Shown one piece after another: positions 9,232-18,600 of a stretch of DNA of 64,000 bases. The stretch covers positions 6,231,427 to 6,295,426 of the forward strand of contig NW_024881296.1 in NCBI RefSeq assembly GCF_018691265.1, given 5' to 3'. The translations under genes were made by a program, and so were the position numbers. Each line of letters starts with the position of its first letter. Positions within the stretch are counted from its first letter, which is position 1. The notes beneath the pieces are model-generated. The model saw nothing but the letters and a program-made list of their open reading frames with translations. It was not told the DNA's origin and did no database searches. The stretch is from Tyto alba. Its lineage: Eukaryota > Chordata > Aves > Strigiformes > Tytonidae.

Positions 9232-10811
9232 TCAGTGTTATGGCTGCTGGAATTGCAGGTCTCACACCAGACTCGTTTCACACAACAGTCGCGGCGCAAG
9301 TGCCCCTCTCGGCCACATCGGTAACACTTGATGCTCCTTCTGCCGTCACTGGCCCTCGCTCGTCCGTCTGATTCTACAACGCCAGCTCGAAGAGACGCCA
9401 AAGCGGCAAAAACTTGCTGTTGTGCACGTTGTTGCACTGCAAAGGCTTGCTGCTGAGCCTGAAGGATATCTCTCCCTAACTTATTCATTGCTTCTACCAA
9501 CATAGCCTGAGGTCCTACAGGGACTCGACTCATTCTGTCCAACATCAATTCAATCGTGGCATGTGCGGGTACTGTTATTAAAATTCCCCGCGTAACTCTA
9601 TTGGAATTCTGAATTACACATTGTCTTAACAAAGCAGCCCTCATCCAAGGCTGTACATCTGACTGTTCTATGGCCGCCGTAATGCGATCCACAAAATTTG
9701 CAAACGACTCCTCCCTTCCTTGTTTTATACTCATATAAGATGGAGACGGCTGTGACATTTTTACATGTTCTAAGGCTTCCCTAGCAGTTCGCATTGCCTC
9801 TATGCACCGTTCAGGACCTAATTGCAACTGTGCTTGTACTTCCACAAAAGGTCCTGATCCCATCAATTGCTCTACCGTGACTCCCTGTAAGGGGTCATTC
9901 AGATTCCTTGGCTGTTGAACTGACGCTTCACAAAACCGTTGCCAATGTGCTTGCCACAACAATAACTGCGACTGAGTCATAATCGTTCGCATAATGACCT
10001 TAATATCCTCAGGACATAGAACCGTACTACCCCAAATGTAATTCAAAAACTGTTTTGCTCGTTCTCCATGCAAGCCTGATTCCGATACTGTCTGTCTTAA
10101 CTGCGACAACAATTTCCAACTAATAGGATTATACTGCCCCTGCAGATCACCATGTTCATCTCTGTTAAACATGACTCGAAATGCAGAGGGAGAAAAATCC
10201 CCCGCATCAACGGCATCTTCCATAACCTTTCTCCAATTCACTCTCGTAACTCGTCTACCCCCAACACTCTTGCTATGCTCCCCTCCGACATCCTCCGACA
10301 TCACTTGCTCCTTAACAGTTTCTGCTTCTGTCTGTTCACCGGTCCCTTTCACTTCTTCCGCGAAATTCTCAGTAACACGTACAGACTGCCAGCAAGGTGG
10401 CGCTGGTACCCTGCTTGTACTAAACAACAAATCATTCTCCGGTTTTGGCGCGGCAGGTTCGCTCAAAAAACTAGATACTCCCGCGTTTAGCGGTGGGGCA
10501 GATGGCTCTGAGTGTCCTAATTTCTGAGAAGCCACAGCACCCATGTTCTTCTCAACCTTATGACGCTTAATGTTATTGATTACCTCCCTCCAAGGTTTCA
10601 TTAATTTCTTAGCAAGTTTATCCTCATCTATTACCATGTCCCATAATATATCTCCATATCTCCACTCCTCTTCATCAAACAACAAATCAGAGTTCTTAAA
10701 ACACCCCTTTGTTTTAAGGGGTGTAGACCAGCTAGCTGTTTAATCCAACTACTATCAATTCCACGCTTTTCTAAAAAGCTCTGTAATAAATCTAGGGCTA
10801 CCTCAAATTCC

Positions 10812-10820
10812 ATGTACCTT
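10812..10820 (-). promoter_or_regulatory. Possible splice donor at the gag start
   Basis: On the minus strand AAG|GTACAT spans the gag initiation region. A donor near the start of gag is known in avian alpharetroviruses. It is a reasonable but unproven match, and no convincing env acceptor was found. Confidence 0.25.
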
Positions 10821-10998
10821 AATGCCTGTTACGATATCCTTGCAGACCTCAGCTGGTAGCACCTGCAGTGGTGAACTTCAATCAGTTCAGGCCGGAGACG
10901 ACACACCACAGCACGCGATGTTCTGGTGGCTCTTTTTGCCCTTCGGTCGCTGCTCCCAGCGCACTGCTCCTTTCCTTCAGCCAGGTCCTTTTTTCACG

Positions 10999-11098
10999 AG
11001 GGTCCTTTCATCTCGAGGATCCCTTTGTTCTCGCCTCATGAGGGTCTCTTTTTCTCGAGAGACCCTTTGTTCCCGGTTGACCCTTTTTCTCGAGGGTC
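10999..11098 (-). ncRNA. Proviral leader: three related tandem hairpins, candidate packaging/dimerisation region
   Basis: Between the primer-binding site and gag three hairpins follow one another. Arms are 11079-11084/11093-11098 (6 bp), 11041-11049/11058-11066 (9 bp, perfect, 8-base loop) and 10999-11006/11016-11024 (8 bp with one bulged base). Each contains the palindrome CTCGAG, at 11089-11094, 11054-11059 and 11012-11017, and the stems use related AGGGTC/AGGGATC sequence, so the units look like diverged tandem copies. Stem-loops with palindromic loops in this position commonly serve genome packaging or dimerisation; that role is inferred. The first hairpin overlaps the end of the primer-binding site by three bases. 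Confidence 0.6.
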
Positions 11099-11113
11099 CC
11101 TGTTCGGGCGCCA
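11096..11113 (-). other. Primer-binding site, tRNA-Lys type
   Basis: On the minus strand, two bases downstream of the 5' LTR, the 18 bases TGGCGCCCGAACAGGGAC are complementary to the 3' end of tRNA-Lys3, including the CCA tail. This is the primer of betaretroviruses such as MMTV and of lentiviruses. Alpharetroviruses use tRNA-Trp, so the replication module is not of standard alpharetrovirus type. Confidence 0.95.
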
Positions 11114-11196
11114 ATTGCCGGGCTGGGCGAGCCGAGGACTCAGGCCAAGGAGGAAGAACGCAGCCGACTCAGTATGAGTGATAAAGCATGCTTCAA

Positions 11197-11227
11197 TTTA
11201 TTGATTTTCATTACAGCCTTTTATAAT
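11197..11227 (-). promoter_or_regulatory. 5' LTR core promoter and polyadenylation signal
   Basis: On the minus strand a TATA-like box (ATTATAAAA) at 11219-11227 is followed about 16 bases later by AATAAA at 11197-11202. The polyadenylation signal therefore sits at or just before the expected start of transcription, an arrangement seen in retroviruses with a very short R region. A CCAAT box lies upstream at 11263-11267. Confidence 0.75.
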
Positions 11228-11288
11228 CCTTCTGCTTAATTATGCCTACTAGTCAATCATTGATTGGATAAAATACAAGCAAGCTGTG

Positions 11289-11314
11289 CCAGGGCTTGTT
11301 GGCCCAAGCCCTGG
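11289..11314. repeat. Perfect 10-bp inverted repeat in U3, 5' LTR
   Basis: CCAGGGCTTG at 11289-11298 and its exact reverse complement at 11305-11314, with a 6-base loop between them. The same structure is intact in the other LTR. Confidence 0.8.
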
Positions 11315-11370
11315 GAAAGACCCAGATAAGTTAGTTTAAGAGAAACAAAGAATGCTCATTTCTCCATCCT

Positions 11371-11502
11371 CCACTGATTAAAAAAGAACAAGGAATGTTT
11401 CCCAACCTTGACGAGATAGAGAATGTTTCATCTCAAAACCTTAGTCAGTACTTTCCCACGGGATTCACTCTTGCTGTTGTTCACTCTTGCTGACGGAGGC
11501 CT
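11371..11502 (-). promoter_or_regulatory. U3 segment present only in the 5' LTR, with enhancer-like direct repeats
   Basis: These 132 bp are absent from the 3' LTR. They hold a 13-bp direct repeat (TTCACTCTTGCTG on the plus strand) at 11464-11476 and 11480-11492, and a 9-bp repeat (GAATGTTTC) at 11393-11401 and 11421-11429. Short tandem or near-tandem motifs upstream of the TATA box are typical of retroviral enhancers; enhancer function here is inferred only. Confidence 0.6.
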
Positions 11503-11584
11503 ACTCATGCTAACTTAAAAGAGACTCTCGTCGCAAAGAGGATCTCTAGATCCATGTCCCTTTTCCCTTAGCCATTCTCCAACA

Positions 11585-11589
11585 ACTTG
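11585..11589. repeat. Target-site duplication, copy beside the 5' LTR
   Basis: ACTTG directly follows the outer end of the 5' LTR and pairs with 4643-4647. This fixes the integration point and confirms that the two LTRs belong to one insertion. Confidence 0.9.
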
Positions 11590-14500
11590 CTCCCACGTGT
11601 GCCTGCAAGAGGTCTCAATGGGGGACAACGAGGCTGACTTTGGGATGCTGGTTGCTCTTGGACATTGTAAGTGATCTGAATAAGCCAAGCAGATAACTGG
11701 GGCAGAGGGCAGATCATTTACACCAAAGCTGAGGAAGAAGCGCTGTGGCTTTTGACAGATAACTCTTTCAAAGTCTGGGTTTGGGCCTGGCAAGCCTCAA
11801 GGGCAAGCTTCTCATTTTGAAAATCTGGTGGAAGTAGTGTTTTCTTAACCACAGCACGTGAAAAGCATCCTACCTGCTAGAAGAACCCAACACCTTAGTG
11901 CATCCACCACACAGACATCACCTGACATCTGCAGATCTTGCTGGCATAAGGCCACCAGCAGCCCTCTGAAATATGGATGTTTCGGTAGCAGGACCTTTTA
12001 CAAAAGAAAGTAGCAAGTGATGTCTCTTCTCTTAGGGGAGAAGAATGATGGTCCTTAGAAGATGTTTCTTTAACAGTTCTGGCACGTCTTGCAAATTTTT
12101 GTTCTGTTCAGCTGGCACCAGATAATTGCTCTACCATTTTTCACCCTAACTGAAGTTATTAGTCTGTGATAACTTGCTGCGGTGGATACATAATAATTTT
12201 AAATTAAATTCTTTCCAGTCCTGCCTTCCTCCCACCTGACTTTCCTGTTGTGTGTGTTCTTATTTTTCATGCAGAGAAACAGGAATCATCATAGTAGCTT
12301 GCAGGAAAAGTCATTTGTCTGAGTAAAATCCACAACTACCGTAAATGGAAGCTACATACTGGAGGAGGAGATGGATATGTTAGGAGTGCCATAAATTGTC
12401 TATTTCTTCTATCTTGACCCAGGATCTCCTGGGAGGTTTCAGTTATATCAGAGCTTAAATTCTTGAGGGGCTTGAGCCACAGGTTTCAGCTTTCTCTCGT
12501 TCATGGTAATGAGGGTCAAGATACTTTCCTGTATTGTTTTTGATTCACTTCACCAGTCTTGTGCCTGAATTATATATACCTGAGCATCTGGTTTTCCAAG
12601 GTTTGTGGTTCCTGAAGATGAGTGGAGGAGGCTTGGAAAACATTACTGTCCCAAATGCCTTGACAACATATGAAGATAGACCCAGCCTTGTGTCATCCTA
12701 CCTTCGTGTGATGTAATACAGGGCACAGAGTCAGCTGCAGGAGGAAATTCACTGTGTGAAGTCACAGAGGCATGAAGCAGCTACTTTTCTTTTTTTGCTG
12801 AGGGCCTGGGAAGTCAGAGATGATGAGCAGAGCTGAGGTGAAGCCAGAAGATGGACTCACGGATATATCTCCTGGAGCAGAGCTTGTGCTGGTGTCCTGA
12901 GCCCACCTGAAGGCTCTCACTTTGAGCAGGGGGAGTGTGGGCCTTCAGAGCATCCCCTAGGAGTGACTCTTTCTCAGGGGCAGAGAACGATGCCAAAAGC
13001 CAGGAAGGGTGTTTGTTCCACGTGGCATGATGCTTTGCACGGAGGAGCTCCAGCCACAGCTGGGGCCTCAGGGCACTATAGCAGTTGTCAAATGAAAAGT
13101 AAGAATCGTTTTTTCCACATCCTGTTCAATATAGTGATCCCCCAGACAGACTTTGCTGTGATGTGAGGAAACAAAAAAGAATGTATTGTTCCAGAGAGGA
13201 GCCCAGGAGGACTCTCTCAGAGGGGTGTGAGTGATGCAACTGGCATTTGTATCTAGCCATGTTCATCCTGGCCAGTACAGAGCCAGTGGACCACATCTGC
13301 ACTCAGGTTCACCAGTGCACACCCTGCATTTAGATTCATGTCCAAGGAAACAGGGTTTGACCTTTAACTGCTCCAAAGGGATTTCCTCACATTCTCCCAT
13401 GGCTCTTACATTTTTTTGTATTTAGTATGGTCACATACTGAAAAAAAAAGCTCTTTTAGTCACATAACTCTCCTCCCTCCCCACTCCCTCTCTCCTGGAC
13501 TATGCTGGGCCACATATTTGGGTAAACTGTGTGGTGGGGTTTTCTGTGTCTGCTTTCTGACATTCTCTGACTACAAAACTGGGGATTCATAAAATGTACT
13601 TTCTGAATACGTACACATGCTGCTGACACAGTGTTGTTTTGGACAGCAGCCCATTTTTCCAAGACAACATTAGGGAGCTCTCCCTCTGATGGGTGCTTCC
13701 TAAACTTTGTTCACTATCCCTTTACATGTCAAAATCAGGAATGCTTATTTCTGGGATGAAAGGAACAGGCTAAAACACAAGCCAGGGTAGCTATGCTGAG
13801 CTACGATCCACATGATGACACACTCTTGTATAATTTAGGGATAGGGCAAATACTTAATTACCTTTACTCTGATACCTGCTTATTTATCTGCATTAGATAA
13901 ACAGCCAATGGTTATAGCTCAGCCTCAGCAAACAGCAAGTTCTGTCAGCACCGCAGATACTATTTGTTGCTTTATTTTATGGGGAGGAAGGAAGATTACC
14001 TTTTTATTACTGCTTTCAGGGATGCCTCGCTGCAAGGCCTGATTTCCTCCACCCTGGGTGTTTGGAGCTTTTATACCCTTGGCCAGATTTTGTCCTCTGG
14101 GAAAATTCTGCCCTGTACAAGTTCTCGAGCATGTTGCACATTTAACGAGACTGACAGCAGTCAGCTCTGAGCTTAAAGACAGAAATAGCAGATCCTTATC
14201 TGAACTTCTATGAACTGGGTAGTGGGAAAGCACTTTGGTCCAGGTCATAGATGGAGTTTCCAACAAATTCCAGCTCGGTTTCTTTAAGGCTGTCTTAGTC
14301 CTGATATAAGAAGAGAGAAAGAGACACCCTTTGACTACAGCTTTGCAAATTATACCTCCATTACCATCTAAAATACTGTTATAGCTAGACCTTTATTTTA
14401 TTAGTTGCAGGGAGTATAAAGCAAATGTCTTATGCAAGCAGCTTCTCATCCTATCAGCACCAGTCTGGCATGAGAAGGGTGTCTCCTTTTGATTTTCTTG

Positions 14501-15593
14501 GCTCAGTTAATGTGGTTTATTTCACACTCAGAAGAGTTAGATGCTAGAACTTAGCGGGGGAGAAATTTAATTTCAAGCTTGAACACAAAGTTTGGGATCT
14601 GGTTCAGATTTGCAGTTTGCTTTAGCTTGTGCTCAGCGCCAGTGACTAGATTACTGAAAGGACCCCCTTCTGTCAGTATTCCCCTTATTTATTAGGATGA
14701 ATGTGAGACAGAATCCCAAACCCAAATGTCTCCCAAATTTTGAGGTAATTCGGACCTGGATCCAAAATTTTTGGAGCCTTTTTCTCCAGGAATAAAAAAA
14801 TTCCCTCCAACCTACCTTTTGGAAAAGTTCACAACCAGTTTAACTTGATCTCTAACCTATCAGCCTGCCCCAATAGGGTGTAATTTCTCTACTGAGTTCT
14901 GCATAGTCCTTTTTCTGATCAGTACTTTGTGTGCATTTCAAGTCTGAGCCAAAGATCACAAAAACCTTACAAGGATGTCTTCGTGGACTTCAGGGACAGC
15001 TACATTAAGCTATGACATGTGTTTCCATGTGCCTTGAATCATGGCTTTTGGCAAAGTTGTGAAGAGATTTGGTTCTCTCTTGCTGAAAACAAGAAATCCT
15101 GGATTCTATTTGAATCACTCTTTGCTTCCTCCTTCCTGTGCTGAAATGCTCAGTAACTTATGGATATCTTCCCAAGCAGTGTTAGCATTTGATCCAGAAA
15201 CCTTTGGTGACCTGCTGATTGATATACAGCCACAGGCTAAAAAGCTCCCACTTTTTCTGGACTCACTCCAATAGCTTTGATCTAGAAACTGTAGAAATTT
15301 GCAAATGTTTTGTAATAGGAAAGAGAAAGATATATTCCAGAATGTTGAGGAGATATTGTTCAAAATGAACTGTTACACACTAAGGTGGAGATGACATATG
15401 AAAGTAAATACACAGCAAGGCTGAATTATTCGTGGAGAAGGGAAATTGACTGGAAATCTGAATGAACCTAAGGTTTTAAAATTAAATAAGTTGGATGGTT
15501 TCAGCCCTCTCCCTGAGGTGTGATAATGTCAGCATCATGTCTTGATCTCTTTTGGAAATGCCCTTTCTTTCTCTCCTTTGCCTTCTTCTACAG
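11590..15593. other. Non-coding DNA, nothing recognised
   Basis: Host flank on the 5' LTR side. Open frames stay below about 115 codons, overlap on both strands and lack recognisable domains. No repeat family was identified. Confidence 0.55.
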
Positions 15594-15651
15594 CATATTG
15601 TTGCTGTCAGCTTGTCTTTCTGATGGTGTTTACTGCTTCTCCAAACTTAAG
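15594..15651 (+). other. Candidate 58-bp exon (unproven)
   Basis: A long pyrimidine tract ending in CTACAG precedes 15594, and the segment ends AAG|GTGAGT at 15651/15652, a near-ideal donor. One frame is open through it and encodes a hydrophobic stretch followed by Cys-containing sequence; I recognise no protein. It could be an exon of a long non-coding RNA or a chance pairing of splice-like sites. Confidence 0.3.
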
Positions 15652-18600
15652 GTGAGTAGAATTGCAGTTGGGCAAGCATATATGGAGTGCTCATGCTTGG
15701 TATTCAGTGGCAAGGACAGAGGGCTACCAAGCAGATGGTGGGCATAGATTTTCAATACCAGGGCAGGCTGCACAGTTTTATTTTTGCAGTCCAGTCTGTA
15801 ATCCCTAGGTTTCTTGAGATGCTAAATGCAATTCTGAACATTTTCCTGTCATGCTGTGTGCACATATGTGCTCATTTGCTTGTGTTCTGTGTTTGTGTTG
15901 GGGAGACTATGGGGTGCCAAGACTCATCTTGACTTGAAGGGGCAATCGTCACTCTTCTCCTGTCTTCAGAAAATAGGATGGCACTGCAGTGAGTTGATAG
16001 AGAAGTCCTGGTCTGATGTGAGATTTTTTAAATTGAAAACTGGTGTGCAGATTCAAAGAGTACTTGAACTTATCTATATTATTGTTTTTCCCTCTTTGCT
16101 GTGGCTTCTATTTTCTTTTCTTGGGGACAACACAAACAAACAATGTTTCACTCCCTCTCGTCCTGCTTCAGTTTGCACAGTAAGAGCTCTCTGGACCTAA
16201 TAGCCAGCTTTGCTTCCTTCCTATCCTTGTCTCCTTCCTCTCCTCCCACCTCAGTTTCTGCCTTATTTAATCCACCTACTACCAGATGTTTCCACTGTGC
16301 AAGAGGAACTTCTAGATACCTGCATGGGAGGCTTGTCTCATTGCAGCAGGGAAACCTGTTTGTTCAAGCAAAGGTATTAGCTACACCTACATATGCAACC
16401 ATATGATTTCAAGCATGGATGTCTGCAAACCACCATTTTGGAAGTTAGGTCTTCTTTTTGGTTCTGCTTTCTCTGACAATCTACTGTCAAAAAGACAGCA
16501 GAGAATAACCACATCAGACAAGTTTATTTCTTGAAGAAATCCCTGAAAGCTGTACAGAGGGCACAAGCAACCCTAGCGTGGAGGGATGGGAAGGGCAGTT
16601 GCATCTATTCCACCTGGCAATTCCACATCTACCAGGATAATCCAGATTTATGGGTACTGGAGATGAATGGAATGGCTCCAAGCAGCTACAACATGTCAGG
16701 ATCTGTCCCACAATAGGGGCTGAATGCCAAGAAGGATTAACCATTTAGGTAGATAATGAAACTGTTACATTCGATAGGGTAATGGGAAATATAAATCACT
16801 GTGCTACATGACCTAAGGCAGCTACTAACATATTAGAGTTTGGAAAAGACTTGCCCCATGGACAGAGAGGCAGCTTATTCCTTGGTTTTCCATGGCAGAA
16901 ATTCTCGTGTCTAGCTCTGAAACATTTGCTACTAGAGGATGTGGTTCCCTGACATTTTAAACTGGTGTGAGACTGGGTTGCGATGGGCTCCCACCTTCAA
17001 CACTTCCTACTTTTCCATGCAGGAGTCTCCATCAAACTGAGAATGAGGGATTTTTGTCCATGGAGACCCTCTGAAGTGTGAGTGGTAACTGGAAAACAGT
17101 GTCCCAGGGGCTGAGGCTGTCCTTGCTACCCACTTTGGGTAGCATGTAAGCATTCCTCTAATTTAATGCAGATTTTAAACACCTCTCTATTCAGCACTGA
17201 GATGCTGCTTTGCCCTTAATCCACACATCCAGACTGCTGACAAAACTTTCAGTCCTGTTTATATATGCTTTGATTCTGGGCTTGTTGCCTAGCTGGGGCT
17301 GGTAGGTCTGGGTCAGGGCCTGGAGGGTTTTTTAATTAGTTCCCTAGTCTGCCCTCTCTGTCGTGTGCCGTGCAGTTCCCCAGTGCCATCTCATGGCTCC
17401 TCTAGGTTTTATTTACTGATACTTGTCCCGTTTCACTCTGGATTCCCCTCTTGTGTCCTACAAACCCCTGACCTCCAGCTGGCTGCAGTGCCCAGGTCCT
17501 GGGGAGCGATCTGACCCTCCGCAGGAGTCGTCCCCGCTGAGTGCTTATAGGAGCCAGAGGAGCACTTCAAGGCTCAGTGCGCTCCTTGCACAATGTGTTT
17601 GCAGGCTTTGTAGGTGCCAGACTGTCTCTGAGAGGCTGGAAGAGGGGATCAAGCAGGTGGCTACTCAAGGTTGAAAGAGAATTATGCCTCCTAAAGTGAA
17701 CATAAGCTCACATTACACCTAGTCTTAAGAGCATGAAGTTAAACACACGCTTAGGTGTTTTTGCCGAACTGGGCACCTTACTGCATTGAAATAGGGCCTC
17801 ATTCTGCAACCCCTGTGTGTGTGAATAATTCATACACATATAAAATGAGCAGGTATAGACCGACTGGCGGGATGGCAGGAGAGGATGCTAGGGGAGCTCT
17901 AGTCCTTTCCACGGGCCCACCTAATTCAGCTCACTCACGCACAAACGCTGCAGCACATACTGCGCAACTGTATAGCCTTCTCCATCCTCAGGGCAGGTCC
18001 TGAGGACAGCATTGTAACTCTTGTGAGCTGGCTCAGAAAGCTAAACAGGCTGAAAAATAACTCCAAAAAGCGAGAAGTGGTTTGTTCTCAGGCAGGAACG
18101 TGTTTGAATAGGGCATCTCAAGCCAGTCTCCAGGTCTTTCTGGGAGGGGAATCTCAGCACGGAGTTTTCTGGTAGGGCTGATGCTCCCGTTGCTGCAGTC
18201 TGGACAGACCCAGCTCCCAGGCCCACTGAACACAGATCCCCAAGCTCCAGCTATGGAGGCACAAAGAGTGGCAGTCCCACTCTTCAGCCTGTAATGTAGC
18301 CACTGCTCAACAGAGGTCAGGGACAACAACAAAGTCCTTTTGCAGAAGAGTTGGATAACAGAAGCGTCATACACAGAAGCATTCCTATTGACTACAAAAC
18401 CACAGCACTCATTTTAACACTTTGCTCTATATCAAAACCAACAATCATACCAGAAGTCACTTGCCAGTTGTCTCCCTGATACGGAAGAGAGAAACTTCAG
18501 TTCTTTCTCAGAAATAGTGGAAAACAGAGAAATGAAGCAAATCCTGCTGCAGGATGTGAAAATGGAGCCAGCTGCAGGGGCAGCTCTCCTTTGGAGTCAT

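Larger units (their letters stand above)
9072..10813 (-). pseudogene. gag: gag (matrix-capsid-nucleocapsid), frame broken near the start
   Basis: Gag forms the virion core. The frame starting at the ATG at 10811-10813 runs 60 codons (to 10631). The bulk of Gag, 537 codons ending at 9072, lies in the -1 frame, which is closed upstream by a stop at 10740-10742. A net single-base loss or equivalent shift therefore lies between about 10740 and 10631, most likely near the short homopolymer runs at 10685-10725. In the long frame (counted from the codon at 10685) a PSAP late-domain motif lies at 61-64, a capsid-like region follows from about 184, the major homology region is at 322-340 (QGREESFANF core), a Gln-rich helical stretch is at 405-430, and two CX2CX4HX4C zinc knuckles are at 454-467 and 474-487. 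The 3' end overlaps pro in the -1 relation. A full Gag cannot be made without bypassing the break. Confidence 0.93.
11116..11584 (-). repeat. 5' LTR (469 bp)
   Basis: Read on the minus strand it begins TGTTGGAGAATGG and ends CCCGGCA, two bases before the primer-binding site. It matches the 3' LTR over 337 positions with four differences, all transitions, and carries an extra 132-bp segment at 11371-11502. Promoter-type signals are a CCAAT box (11263-11267), a TATA-like box (11219-11227) and AATAAA (11197-11202). The first part of the LTR repeats the final codons of env, which shows that env runs into U3. U3, R and U5 borders were not mapped; R should begin near AATAAA, leaving roughly 80 bp for R plus U5. 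Confidence 0.97.
4643..11589 (-). mobile_element. Endogenous retrovirus, near full-length provirus with mixed beta/alpha-like character
   Basis: A 6.9-kb provirus on the minus strand, bounded by two LTRs that each begin TG and end CA and flanked by a 5-bp direct repeat (ACTTG). Seen in order: 5' LTR, primer-binding site, leader, gag, dUTPase-protease, pol, env, polypurine tract, 3' LTR. From family knowledge, a dUTPase fused ahead of the protease, separate gag/pro/pol frames and a tRNA-Lys primer site point to betaretroviruses, whereas the Env transmembrane subunit is of avian alpharetrovirus type. Damage seen: one frame break near the gag start, loss of most of integrase, and a 132-bp difference between LTRs. 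Env is open throughout. It cannot replicate autonomously as it stands. The target duplication shows it arrived by integration, either before the integrase loss or with integrase supplied in trans. Confidence 0.97.

Noticed and set aside
10822..11181. 119-codon plus-strand open frame over the proviral leader
   Set aside because: It is antisense to the leader and LTR. Its repetitive Phe/Ser/Leu composition comes from the hairpin repeats, not from a coding gene.
11515..11793. 92-codon minus-strand open frame ending with the Env tail residues
   Set aside because: It is host flank read into the 5' LTR copy of the env tail. There is no independent start or domain, so it only shows that the LTR repeats the env end.
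16255..16373. Exon-like stretch with a pyrimidine tract ending CCTCAG and AAG|GTATTA
   Set aside because: The donor is weak and the surrounding DNA is generally pyrimidine-rich, so chance is more likely.
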